DNA of 64,000 nt. Origin: Azospirillum sp. B510 (GTDB lineage Bacteria > Pseudomonadota > Alphaproteobacteria > Azospirillales > Azospirillaceae). The position numbers were made by a program, and so were the translations under genes. Every line of letters starts with the position of its first letter. Positions within the stretch are counted from its first letter, which is position 1. The stretch is taken from assembly GCF_000010725.1 (NCBI RefSeq), contig NC_013855.1, positions 1 to 64,000 of the forward strand, in the 5' to 3' direction. This document shows positions 7,991 through 17,644 of the stretch, in pieces. The notes under the pieces were generated by a model. It did no database searches, was not told the origin of the DNA, and was given only the letters and a program-made list of their open reading frames with translations.

Positions 7991-10012
7991 CTATGCGGAG
8001 GGGTGAGGGGCGTCTGGAATCGGTGCCGGCCGGGTCGCCGTCATCTGCTCCACCAGCACCGACAGGCGGTCCGGCATGATCGGCTTGGCGGCCACGATGA
8101 CGCCCATCTCCGCCGCGCGGGCGGTCACAGCGCCGTCGAGCCGTCCGGAGATCAGCACCGCCGGGATGCGCAGCCCCAGCCGCCGCCAGACCATGTCGAT
8201 GAAATCCAGGCCATTCTTAGTGGCGGACAGGTGATAATCGGCGATCATCGCGTCGGGCCGGACGGTACCGTCCTCCACCGCACGCAGTCCCTGGGCCTGG
8301 GTGGCGGCGCCGACGACGCGATGGCCGGCCGCGGTCAGGAACATCGAGATCGCGGACAGGACGAACTGGTCGTCATCGATCACCAGGATCGTGATCTCGC
8401 CGCCCTTCGCCGGCGCATCCGCCACCGTCGCCAGGGCGGAGCCGGTGGGAGAGACCGTGACCGGCGCCATTGGTGCCATCTGTGCCGTCTTTGCCATCGG
8501 CGCCTCTTCCCGGTCCGGTTCATCCGGCTCCATCGCCGCCAGCGGCACGGTGACCGAGAAGACCGAGCCCTTCCCCGGCGTGGAGCGGACCTTCACCGGA
8601 TGATCCAGCACGCCGGCCAGCCGCTGGACGATCGACAGGCCGAGCCCGATGCCGTTGTCGCGGTTGCGCTCCGGGTTGCCGATCTGATGGAACTCCTCCC
8701 AGATGGCGTCGAGCCGGTCCTCGGGAATGCCGATGCCGGTATCGCGCACCTCGACGATCAGGCTGTCGCCGGACTCCAGGCAGGCGACCTGCACCATGCC
8801 GGACGGCGTGTAGCGGATCGCGTTGTCGATCAGGTTGCCCAACAGCCGCAGCAGCAGAACCCGGTCGGTCAGCACCGGGGCGCGGTGCGGCGGCACGGTG
8901 AAGGTCAGCCCCTTGTCGCGGGCGACCGGGCCATATTGCGAGTCCAGCGCCTCGAACAGATCGGCGATCTCATGCACCGCCTTGTTGACGCTGACGCCGC
9001 CGGCATCCAGCCGCGAGACCTCCAGCAGCTCGTCCAACAGCTGCTTCAGGGTCATCACCACCTGTTCGATCTTGCGGGCGGACTCCGCCACCTTGGGCGT
9101 GGGGGCGGTGGCGCGCAGCATGGCGGTCAGCATCAGCAGCGACTGGGCCGGCTGGCGCAGGTCGTGGCTGGCGGCGGCCATGAACTTGGCCTTCGACGCC
9201 ACCGCCTGTTCCGCCCGCTCCTTGGCGGCGCCGAGGTCGATGGCGTTCTGGCGGAAGGTGTCGAGCGCCTTGGCCATGCGGCCGATCTCATCTTCGCGGT
9301 GGCGCACCGGCACGCTCACCGTCACGTCACCGGCGGCCAGGTCGGCCATGGCGCGGGTCATGGCGGCGATCGGGCGCGTCATGCCGCGCGTCGCCCAGAT
9401 GACGCCCAGCACCACCAGCAGAAGCGTGGCGGCGCCGGTCCCGCCCAGCGTCAGCACATGGCGGCGGATGGCGGCATCGGTCGGCGCGGTGTCCAGCCTG
9501 ACCAGCAGGGTGCCGATGTGGCGGATGGCGCCGGTGCGGTCCTGGTGGGACAGCGGCACGGCGGCGGCCGTGGCCGTATCGGCTGCGCTTCCGCCTTCGT
9601 CGCTGGCGGCGCCCGGCTTGCGGTAGGAGGCGAAAGGCTCGCCATGGGTGTCCAGGATCACCGCCTCGGCAAAACCATCGATCGACCGCAACGGACTGAG
9701 CGCCGCCACCGCCTCTTCCGGGTCGAGATCCCACAGCGCGTTCGTCACATCGTCCAGCACGATGCGGGTCGCCATCTCCGACCGGATGGCCAGCTCCGCC
9801 CGCGTGTTGCGCACATCGGCCTGGATCAGCACGACCATCGGCACGGCCACCAGCACCGACACCAGCACCGCCGCCGATGCCGTCGTCCGCGCGACGAGGC
9901 TCCGTGAGAAGATCTTGAAGAACATGCCGAAGCCCAAGAAAATACGGCGAATACGAACAACTCGCGGCGTCATCCTAGCCGAATCGCGCGGTAAACTCGA
10001 CAGCCGCATCAT
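7991..10012 (-). CDS. Hybrid sensor histidine kinase with C-terminal receiver
   Basis: A protein of 673 residues from the longest start; a start at residue 14 or 30 is possible. Order: membrane helix (about 44-64), periplasmic sensor of about 125 residues, second helix (191-208), HAMP (209-262), HisKA with phospho-acceptor His283 in ASHDLRQPAQS, and HATPase with NLIDNAIRYTPSG, DTGIGIP and GIGLGLSIVQRL. A Pro/Ala/Met linker leads to a receiver domain whose acceptor Asp lies in MIADYHLS near residue 604. No output domain is present and no cognate regulator is adjacent. It is divergent from the next kinase gene, with about 160 bases between them. Confidence 0.88.
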   Translation of the reverse strand: MMRLSSLPRDSARMTPRVVRIRRIFLGFGMFFKIFSRSLVARTTASAAVLVSVLVAVPMVVLIQADVRNTRAELAIRSEMATRIVLDDVTNALWDLDPEEAVAALSPLRSIDGFAEAVILDTHGEPFASYRKPGAASDEGGSAADTATAAAVPLSHQDRTGAIRHIGTLLVRLDTAPTDAAIRRHVLTLGGTGAATLLLVVLGVIWATRGMTRPIAAMTRAMADLAAGDVTVSVPVRHREDEIGRMAKALDTFRQNAIDLGAAKERAEQAVASKAKFMAAASHDLRQPAQSLLMLTAMLRATAPTPKVAESARKIEQVVMTLKQLLDELLEVSRLDAGGVSVNKAVHEIADLFEALDSQYGPVARDKGLTFTVPPHRAPVLTDRVLLLRLLGNLIDNAIRYTPSGMVQVACLESGDSLIVEVRDTGIGIPEDRLDAIWEEFHQIGNPERNRDNGIGLGLSIVQRLAGVLDHPVKVRSTPGKGSVFSVTVPLAAMEPDEPDREEAPMAKTAQMAPMAPVTVSPTGSALATVADAPAKGGEITILVIDDDQFVLSAISMFLTAAGHRVVGAATQAQGLRAVEDGTVRPDAMIADYHLSATKNGLDFIDMVWRRLGLRIPAVLISGRLDGAVTARAAEMGVIVAAKPIMPDRLSVLVEQMTATRPAPIPDAPHPSA

Positions 10013-10170
10013 GTCGGCGGCCCCGCGACGAACAGCCGAAGCTGTACGAAAAAGGGGATATGTCTGTTCCGTATCGTTTCTTCTTCTTGTTTAATTGCCT
10101 GTGCGAATGTTCGCATCGGGTTTCGGGGCCCGGATCGGGGCCCGGATCGCCGCTTGGGTGGGGGGCCGCC

Positions 10171-13100
10171 ATGGGACCGGACATCGTCATCGCCCTGACG
10201 CACGGCATCGGCCTGCTGGCGCTGGTCCTGCTCGCCTACCGTTCGGTGCTGCGGCGGTTTGGCCTTCGGCGGAAGCTCTTTTCGCCGCTTGCCGGCCTGC
10301 TGTTCGGCGTGGCGGCGGCCGTTTCGATGCTGGATGCCCATCCGGTCGCGGGCGGGGTCCTGGTCGACCTGCGCAATGTGATGATCGGACTAGCCGGCCT
10401 GTTCGGCGGCTGGCCGGCGGTCCTGCTGTCGGCGGCGGTGGCCGGTGCGGTGCGGCTGTGGCTGGGGGGCGTGGGGGCGATCACCGGCCTTGCCGGCCTT
10501 GCGCTGACGGCGGTGGCGGCGCCGCTGCTCGCCGGCGCGATGGAGCGGCGCGCCGTCCGCCGCAAGGGTGGGGCGGGGGTGGGCAAGGGGGCGGGCAAGG
10601 CCGCCTTCGGCTTCGGGCGACTGGCGGTGTTCGGGCTGGCGCTCACCCCGTTGACCTTGGCCGCCTTCCTGCTGCTGCCCGATTCGCGCCTCGCGCTGCG
10701 GGTGCTGGAGGAGGCGGCGCTGCCATTGATCGCCTTCACCAGCCTGGGCATCGGCCTGCTCGGCACCATGCTGGCGCGGGAGCATCGCCGCTTCGCCGAC
10801 GAGGCCGCCCTGGCGGAGAGTGCCGCCCTGTTCCGCGCCGTGTTCGACAGCTCCGTCGACAGCCTGCTGGTCGTCCGCGTCGGTGCCGACGGCGCCTTCA
10901 CCCTGCGATACGCCAATACCGCCGCTGTTCACGAGCTGGGCGCGCTGGCGGCGGGCGGGCGGCCGCAACCGGTGGAGGGCCAGCCGTTGGACGCGCTGCT
11001 GCCGCCGGACCTCGTCGCCAGGGTGACGGCCGATCTTCACGCCTGCATCGCCGCCGGCGCTCCCACCCGCTTCGAGGAGCAGCATAGCCAGGGCGGCGTC
11101 ACCCGCTGGTGGGAGGTGTCGCAGGTGCCGATCCGCGACGAGAGCGGGGCCATCGTCATGCTGTCGGTCGGCGCCCGCGACATCACCCGGCGCCACGAGG
11201 CGGAACGGGCGATCCGCGTCAGCGAGGCGCGCTACCGCCAGCTCGCCCGCGGCGTCACCGACATCATCGGCCGCATCGGGCTGGACGGGGTGCGGCGCTT
11301 CTGTTCGGAGTCGACGCGGGACCGGCTGGGCAGCCCGCCGGCGGAGCTGGTCGGCCGGCCGCTGGTGGAGCGGATGCACCCCGACGACCGCGACGCGGCG
11401 GCGGCCGGTCTGTCACGGCTGACGCCGGAGCGGCCGACCCTGAAGACGACCTACCGGCTGCGCCATGCCGACGGCCGCTGGCTGTGGTTCGAGGCGGCGG
11501 TGCGGCTGGTCACCGATGATTGGGGGGCGCCGCAGGAGTATGTCAGCGTCGAGCGCGACATCACCTCCCGCAAGATCATGGAGGCCGAGTTGCAGGACGC
11601 CCGCCAGGCGGCGGAGGCGGCCAGCCGCGGCAAGACCGAATTCCTGGCGAGCCTGAGCCACGAGCTGCGCACGCCGATGAACGCCGTGATCGGCTTCGCC
11701 GACCTGATCGCGCGCGAGGCGGAGGGGCCGGTGGGCAATGCCCAGTACCGCGACTTCGCCATCAACATCCGCGACAGCGGCCAGCATCTGCTGGAGCTGA
11801 TCAACGAGATCCTCGACCAGGTCCGGGCCGAGGCCGGGCAGCTTGTTCTCGACGACGAGCCGGTCGATCTCGACGCCGCCGCCACCTTCGCCATCCGCCT
11901 GCTGACCCCGCGGGCGGCCCGCGCCGGCATCGCCATCGCCGCGAAGGTGGAGCCCGCCGCCCGCCACATGCGGGGCGACGAGCGGCGGATCCGCCAGATC
12001 CTGCTGAACCTGCTGTCCAACGCGGTGAAATACACCCCGGCCGGCGGCTCGGTGTCGCTGACCACCGGGCCGGCGCCGGATGGCGGGCTGCTGCTGGAGG
12101 TGCGCGACACCGGCGTCGGCATTCCCGAGCCGGAGTTGGAGCGCGTCCCGCCGGCCTACACCCGCGTCGACGGTCCGGACGGCCGCCGGGCCGAGAGCCG
12201 CCGGATCGAGGGAAGCGGGCTGGGCCTGCCGCTGACCCGCCGGCTGGTGGAGCTGCATGGCGGCACGCTGACCCTGGCCAGCCGGGTGGGGCGGGGAACC
12301 ACCGTCACCGTCCATTTCCCGCCCGGCCGGCTGGCCGGCGAAGGCGGCCGTCCGGTCGGGCCGCCGGCCGATCGTCCGAGCCTGTCGATCCTGATGGTGG
12401 AGGATGACCACAACATCCGCGAAAACGGCTGCGCCCTGCTGCGTGGCTGGGGCCATCGGGTGATCGGCGCCGCCGGCGCCGGCGAGGCGCTGGTGGTGCT
12501 GCGCGGGCCCGAGCCGCTCGACCTGCTGTTCAGCGACATCGTGATGCCGCCGGGGATGAATGGCGCCGAACTGGCGCGCGAGGCCCGCCGGCTGCGCCCC
12601 GGCCTGCCGGTACTGCTGGCCTCGGGCTTCGCCACCCATGCGGTGGTGGCCGACGACGTGGCGATGGGGGGCTACGACCTGATCGCCAAGCCCTATGACC
12701 CGGCGGAACTGCGCGAGCGTCTGGACCGGTTGCGCCCGCTGGCGTCGGAGGCGCCGCCGTCCTCCCTGGACTCCCGTCCGGCGCCGGCCGTTGAAACGCC
12801 TTCCCCGCCGCCGCCCCGGCCGTCGCCGCCGTCCATCGCCATCCCCGCTCCGCCTCCGGTTTCCGCGACGGAGCGGTTGCGCATCCTGGTGGTGGAGGAT
12901 GTGGAGATGAACCGCCTGCTGGCCGTCACGCTGCTGAAGCAGGCGGGGCACGGCGTCGCGGCGGTGGAGGATGGCGCCCAGGCGGTGGCGGCGGTGGCCC
13001 AGGCGGCGACGGAGGGGAGCGGGCGCGAGGCTTTCGACGCCATCCTGATGGACATCAACATGCCGGTGATGGATGGCCTGGAGGCGACGCGCGCCATCCG

Positions 13101-13308
13101 CGCCATGCCCGGCGTGGCGGGCCGCGTCGCCATCATCGCGCTGACCGCCAACACGTCGCCCGGCGACATCGCCCGCTGCCACGAGGCCGGCATGGATGCC
13201 CATGTGCCCAAGCCGATCGACCGCGCCTTGCTGCTGGGCGAGATCGCCCGCTGCGTCGCGTCGCGCCGCGCGGTGGCGGCGCTGGGGGGAGTACCGGAGG
13301 GAGCGTAG
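10171..13308 (+). CDS. Large hybrid histidine kinase: 5TM-LYT, two PAS, two receivers
   Basis: A protein of 1045 residues from the ATG at 10171; an upstream ATG at 10060 would add 37 unlikely residues. The N-terminal 200 residues hold several membrane helices with the 5TM-LYT pattern (VLVDLRNVMIGLAGLFGGWP). Two PAS domains follow (about 217-340 and 350-475), then HisKA with His497 in SLSHELRTPMNAVIGF, and HATPase (NLLSNAVKYTPAGG, DTGVGIPEPE). Receiver 1 has Asp789 (FSDIVMPPGMNG) and receiver 2 has Asp961 (LMDINMPVMDGLEATR). It can run a phosphorelay, but an Hpt partner is not encoded here. The signal is unknown. Confidence 0.88.
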   Translation: MGPDIVIALTHGIGLLALVLLAYRSVLRRFGLRRKLFSPLAGLLFGVAAAVSMLDAHPVAGGVLVDLRNVMIGLAGLFGGWPAVLLSAAVAGAVRLWLGGVGAITGLAGLALTAVAAPLLAGAMERRAVRRKGGAGVGKGAGKAAFGFGRLAVFGLALTPLTLAAFLLLPDSRLALRVLEEAALPLIAFTSLGIGLLGTMLAREHRRFADEAALAESAALFRAVFDSSVDSLLVVRVGADGAFTLRYANTAAVHELGALAAGGRPQPVEGQPLDALLPPDLVARVTADLHACIAAGAPTRFEEQHSQGGVTRWWEVSQVPIRDESGAIVMLSVGARDITRRHEAERAIRVSEARYRQLARGVTDIIGRIGLDGVRRFCSESTRDRLGSPPAELVGRPLVERMHPDDRDAAAAGLSRLTPERPTLKTTYRLRHADGRWLWFEAAVRLVTDDWGAPQEYVSVERDITSRKIMEAELQDARQAAEAASRGKTEFLASLSHELRTPMNAVIGFADLIAREAEGPVGNAQYRDFAINIRDSGQHLLELINEILDQVRAEAGQLVLDDEPVDLDAAATFAIRLLTPRAARAGIAIAAKVEPAARHMRGDERRIRQILLNLLSNAVKYTPAGGSVSLTTGPAPDGGLLLEVRDTGVGIPEPELERVPPAYTRVDGPDGRRAESRRIEGSGLGLPLTRRLVELHGGTLTLASRVGRGTTVTVHFPPGRLAGEGGRPVGPPADRPSLSILMVEDDHNIRENGCALLRGWGHRVIGAAGAGEALVVLRGPEPLDLLFSDIVMPPGMNGAELAREARRLRPGLPVLLASGFATHAVVADDVAMGGYDLIAKPYDPAELRERLDRLRPLASEAPPSSLDSRPAPAVETPSPPPPRPSPPSIAIPAPPPVSATERLRILVVEDVEMNRLLAVTLLKQAGHGVAAVEDGAQAVAAVAQAATEGSGREAFDAILMDINMPVMDGLEATRAIRAMPGVAGRVAIIALTANTSPGDIARCHEAGMDAHVPKPIDRALLLGEIARCVASRRAVAALGGVPEGA

Positions 13309-13364
13309 GGGTTGAGTCATGACCGGTCCCATGATTTCAATAGGCGGCATGGGAAATTGGGGGA

Positions 13365-16300
13365 ATGACCGTGGCGATAGTGAATCTCGACCGTGAGTTC
13401 ATCGAGATTGGCGACGATAAGACGCTTGGTGACCGGTCGCTTCCCTTTCGCTCGCGCCTGGCCGGGCGGGGAACCGGCTGGGCGCAAGTCCTGGCGCACC
13501 CGCGTGTCGTCCTGCTTGGCGAGGCGGGCACCGGGAAGACCACGGAGTTCGAAGAACAGCGCAAGCGCTGCCGGCTGGGCGGTACGCCGGCTTTCTTCGC
13601 CCGCATCGAGAATTTGGCGGTTCACGGCCTGGAACTGGCGTTGGAACCTGTTTCCGATTGGGATGAGGTCCAGACATGGAATCTCGGGGAAAAGCGGGCG
13701 GTGTTCCTGCTCGATTCCGTGGATGAGGCCCGCCTTAAAGGACAGGAGTTCCGGCTTGCGCTGCGTCGGCTGGCAAAGGATCTCGGCGAGGCTCGGAACC
13801 GGGTGACAGTGCTGATCTCCTGCCGTGTCAGCGACTGGCAGGCCCATGCCGATCGGAAAACGGTCGAGGACTGCCTGCCATGGGTACAGGCGACCGCCGC
13901 AGACGGCGATAGCGCGAAACAGCCGGCGGTGCGCGTGTTCTCCTTCGCGCCGTTGAACGATCCGCAGGTCCGACACCTGTGCGGGGAGGGGCATGGCCTG
14001 TCCACCGAGGACACCCGGAAATTCCTCGACGCTGTGCTGGCCGCCCAGGCCGAGGATTTTCTCGACCGCCCGCGCGATGTGGAGTGGATGATCGGGCATT
14101 GGCGGGACAAGGGCGGGATCGGCAGGCTGACCGAGATCATCGAAACCAACATCCGCAGGAAGCTGTCGGAGCCGCGCCATCGGGAACGCCCGCGGCATGC
14201 CGATGTGTCGGACGACCGGTTGATGATGGGCGCGCGGTCCTTGGCGGCGGCGGTGACCGTCATGCGCAAGCCGGCCCTGCGTCTTCCTGATCATGGCTCG
14301 ATTCAGGGCGTGGCGGCCGACGCGTTCGATCCCGCCGCGATCCTGCCGGACTGGACCGAGGCGGAACGGCAGGAATTGCTGTCACGCGCGCTGTTCGACG
14401 AGGCGACCTATGGCCGGGTGCGGTTCCATCATCGCTCCGTCACCGAGTATCTGGCCGCCCGATGGGTGTCGGACCGTCTGGATCGTGGCTGTTCGCCGCC
14501 GGAGATCGACGGGATCCTGTTTCCGACGATCTATGGCCGCCGCGTCGTCGCGCCGTCGCTGGCCGCCGTCGCCGGCTGGCTGGCGGGATGGAACGACCAT
14601 ATCCGGTCGTCAGTCCTGTCCGTCGCTCCGGCGATTCTGATCGAACATGGCGACCCGCGCGCCTTGCCGCTGGACATCCGCGCCGACATCCTGCGCCGGG
14701 CGGTGCACCGGCTGTATGACGCCCCGCATGGCGAGGAGGGTGTTTCCTACGAGGCGCTGGAGCGTTTCGCGGCACCGGAGCTTGCGCCGGTTGTCAGGGA
14801 GCTTCATGACCGCTTTGTCGGCGATGCGCGGGTGCTCGCGCTGTTGTTGCGGCTGATCCATCACGGCCGGATGAGGGATTGCGCCGATCTGGCGCTGGCG
14901 GTGGTGCTGACGGGCGAGAGCCGCGAGTTGCGGAGCTATGGCCTGTTCGCGCTGGAGGAGGCGGGCGGTCCGGCGGAGCGGATAGCCCTCGCGGAGTGTT
15001 TGCTGGCCGACAAGGTGGCATGGGATGCGGAAGCGCGTGGTTGGGCGCTGTCGCTCTGCATTCAGGGCGCCATGACGCCCGCGCAATTTCTCGACGTTAC
15101 AGGAAAACTGGATTTTCCGGATCCCCGTTCCTCGAAGATCCTGCCAGATATATTTGAAAAAATTTCCGCCTTTTTGATACCCGATGAATGGCTGCCCGAA
15201 GTTTTGGATGGCTTTCTGGATTTATGCAGAAGGAAACCCTTTGGAGCGATGCGGGACAGCCTGCGTACGGCTTTAAGCCGTCTGTTGGAGAGGATTCTGG
15301 ATAATGATGAACATGTTGATTCCATCAAAAATAATATTGTTGAAGCAATCTGCTTTCTCGGAAATAGCGGTGATGGATTTCGTTATATCGACAATGAGCT
15401 GGAGATAATAGAGAATGTTATCTCGAAAAGGCCAATTATCAAGAAAGAATTGTTTAATAGATGGGTTGAGAGCGAGCGCCGGTTCGGTGGATCAAGAGAA
15501 TTTATGAGATTGCAGAGGCTCGAATCTTGGCGGTGGCGTGATTCCCTGGATGAGAACGATCTGACATGGCTGCTTGATGATTTGCGGCCGGGTCCGAAGC
15601 CCGATGATCGGAGCTCTGTTCTTGAATGTGTGGTGATGCTCTGGAAACAATTTGGCCGCTCTGCTGATCTTCGTGCGCGCATTGAAGAGGCGGCAGGAGA
15701 TTCTGAAGGCTTGATGGCCGAGCTGCTGCTTCTGACGCAGGAGCCCAGGTTATCTGCTGGTTCTTATTTGGGATTCATGAATCCCATTAAGAATTTTGAT
15801 AATTCTGCCACAAAGTTTGAGAAACAGAAAGCTGAAATAGAAGAGGATTTTAACAATAATAAAGGAATACTGACGGAGAAATCTCTGATTACAATTTTGG
15901 ATATGACTAAGAATAGAGGGATTTCTATCAATAACATTGGTAATTTTTTTGAGAATAGAATCGTGAATTCTGCTCATAATGGATTTATTTCCTATTGGCG
16001 TGACCAGGCGAGAAGTGGTGGTGAAGGCATAGAGGATCTGATGCTGGCCGGCATCGCTCTGGATATTGGAGATGGACAGAGTTCCGCTCCCTTTTCCGAG
16101 GCTGAGGTAAAGGCCGCGGCAGGACTGGCTTTCAGGCGAATGATGTTCTTTCCCTCCTGGGGTAAAAGGCTGATTGAGACGTATCCCGATATCGTCAGGA
16201 CCGTTTTCCTTTCACATATTCACGATGAGTGGAGGGTCGAGGGAAATCATCAATCTATGGCTATAATCCGTCTTGACTATTCTCCTTCAGCCATTAAGGA

Positions 16301-17510
16301 GCTTGTAGCTCCTGGTATCTTTGAATTTTTGCGGCTTCAAATTCCTGTTCGCCTGGATTTTCTGAAGGCGGCTTTGCGCATTGTTCTGTCATCTGACGTC
16401 GTTCCAAAGAAAAGTCTCGTTAATCTTGCGATGGAACGGATAGGAAAAGTGAGCTCCGATGATGCCGGGTTTGTGATCTGGCTTACATTTCTGCTTCGTT
16501 TCGATGGCAAAAAAGCTGTGAATATTATGGAAGAAAAGTTGAAAACCCTTTCTAAAGAGGCCGCTAGTCATCTGGTGTCGGAGTTATGCAATAATTTACC
16601 AGCTCTGGGATACGAAAATTTCAATGATATCGCTGGATTGCCGCGCGACATACCATCTTTAAGAGAGCTCATCGCCATTATTTTTATGCATACCCGAAAA
16701 TCCGAAATCTGTATTCACGATCACAAAGAATTTGATTCAAGTGCCAGGGAACGCACGGAGCGGGTGCGCGATTCAGCTCTTCATCGTCTTGCCGACATTC
16801 CGGGCAAAGAGGCCCATGACGCGCTGCTCGATCTCGCCGACCAACTGACGACGGTGGCGGACCCGTTTTGGTTCCGCCGTCTCGCCGCGAGGCGGGCGGC
16901 GGCCGACGGAGATCCCGTGCCATGGACGCCCGAGGCCGTCGTGGCGTTCGAGCGCGACCATGAGGGTACGCCCGCCTCGTCCGCCGACCTGCACCGCATC
17001 GTCATGGGGCGGCTGGAGTGGATCCGGCAGGATCTGGAAACGGGCGAGTTCAGTGTTCGCACGCTGTTTGACGACCGCACCGAAGAGACCGATGTTCAGC
17101 TTTGGCTGGCCGGGGCGCTGTGGGTCCGGGCCAACCGGCGCTATACGGTGCACCGGGAGGAGCAGGTCAATCGTGCGAAGCGGACCGACATCCGGCTTCA
17201 CAATGTGAAGTGTAAAGGTCCGGTCTGCATTGAGATCAAGGTGGCGGATAAATGGACAGTTCCCGCTCTGGAGGTTGCGCTTGAAGATCAGCTTGTCGGC
17301 CAGTATTTGCACGCCCACGAAGCCCGCCACGGAATCCTCCTTCTTTTCCGTACCGGTAAGAAAAGGGAATGGCGGCCGAACGGGCGGGCGCCGATGACCT
17401 TCGGGCAACTGGTGGAACATCTGCGGGGCCGCGCCGCCGATCTGGTCCGGCGGCATCCGGGGGTGGAGCGGTTGGACGTGGTCGGCATGGACGCCGGCGA
17501 TCCGTCCTGA
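13365..17510 (+). CDS. STAND/NACHT-type NTPase with C-terminal PD-(D/E)XK-like nuclease
   Basis: A protein of 1381 residues. N-terminal NTPase: Walker A GEAGTGKTT (52-60), Walker B AVFLLDSVDEAR (112-123), a VLISCRVSDW segment (149-158) typical of NACHT-like families, and FHHRSVTEYLAARW (354-367) closing that module. Residues about 400-1200 look like helical repeats, a likely sensor. The C-terminus has RTDIRLHNV (Asp1275), then VCIEIKVADKW (Glu1290, Lys1292) and a helix with DQLVGQYL, the arrangement of a PD-(D/E)XK nuclease. DNA from about 15100 to 16770 is clearly AT-richer than both ends. A sensor-NTPase-nuclease order fits abortive-infection anti-phage proteins; defence is inferred, not shown. 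It stands alone, 56 bases after the kinase gene. Confidence 0.75.
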   Translation: MTVAIVNLDREFIEIGDDKTLGDRSLPFRSRLAGRGTGWAQVLAHPRVVLLGEAGTGKTTEFEEQRKRCRLGGTPAFFARIENLAVHGLELALEPVSDWDEVQTWNLGEKRAVFLLDSVDEARLKGQEFRLALRRLAKDLGEARNRVTVLISCRVSDWQAHADRKTVEDCLPWVQATAADGDSAKQPAVRVFSFAPLNDPQVRHLCGEGHGLSTEDTRKFLDAVLAAQAEDFLDRPRDVEWMIGHWRDKGGIGRLTEIIETNIRRKLSEPRHRERPRHADVSDDRLMMGARSLAAAVTVMRKPALRLPDHGSIQGVAADAFDPAAILPDWTEAERQELLSRALFDEATYGRVRFHHRSVTEYLAARWVSDRLDRGCSPPEIDGILFPTIYGRRVVAPSLAAVAGWLAGWNDHIRSSVLSVAPAILIEHGDPRALPLDIRADILRRAVHRLYDAPHGEEGVSYEALERFAAPELAPVVRELHDRFVGDARVLALLLRLIHHGRMRDCADLALAVVLTGESRELRSYGLFALEEAGGPAERIALAECLLADKVAWDAEARGWALSLCIQGAMTPAQFLDVTGKLDFPDPRSSKILPDIFEKISAFLIPDEWLPEVLDGFLDLCRRKPFGAMRDSLRTALSRLLERILDNDEHVDSIKNNIVEAICFLGNSGDGFRYIDNELEIIENVISKRPIIKKELFNRWVESERRFGGSREFMRLQRLESWRWRDSLDENDLTWLLDDLRPGPKPDDRSSVLECVVMLWKQFGRSADLRARIEEAAGDSEGLMAELLLLTQEPRLSAGSYLGFMNPIKNFDNSATKFEKQKAEIEEDFNNNKGILTEKSLITILDMTKNRGISINNIGNFFENRIVNSAHNGFISYWRDQARSGGEGIEDLMLAGIALDIGDGQSSAPFSEAEVKAAAGLAFRRMMFFPSWGKRLIETYPDIVRTVFLSHIHDEWRVEGNHQSMAIIRLDYSPSAIKELVAPGIFEFLRLQIPVRLDFLKAALRIVLSSDVVPKKSLVNLAMERIGKVSSDDAGFVIWLTFLLRFDGKKAVNIMEEKLKTLSKEAASHLVSELCNNLPALGYENFNDIAGLPRDIPSLRELIAIIFMHTRKSEICIHDHKEFDSSARERTERVRDSALHRLADIPGKEAHDALLDLADQLTTVADPFWFRRLAARRAAADGDPVPWTPEAVVAFERDHEGTPASSADLHRIVMGRLEWIRQDLETGEFSVRTLFDDRTEETDVQLWLAGALWVRANRRYTVHREEQVNRAKRTDIRLHNVKCKGPVCIEIKVADKWTVPALEVALEDQLVGQYLHAHEARHGILLLFRTGKKREWRPNGRAPMTFGQLVEHLRGRAADLVRRHPGVERLDVVGMDAGDPS

Positions 17511-17644
17511 GCCTCGCCAACGGCCCGATGCGACATCCGCCGCAAACCTGTCCCAAGCCGTTCCACCCCTCCCACCAGCGCCCTTGATCGGCCGCCGGAT
17601 CTGTCCGACCCTGCGGGACCTTTTGGACCTCCGAGGATCGCCCG

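Noticed and set aside
15100-16770. AT-rich stretch as a separate inserted gene
   Set aside because: The frame runs through without interruption and no start with a ribosome-binding site or terminal repeats were seen at its edges.
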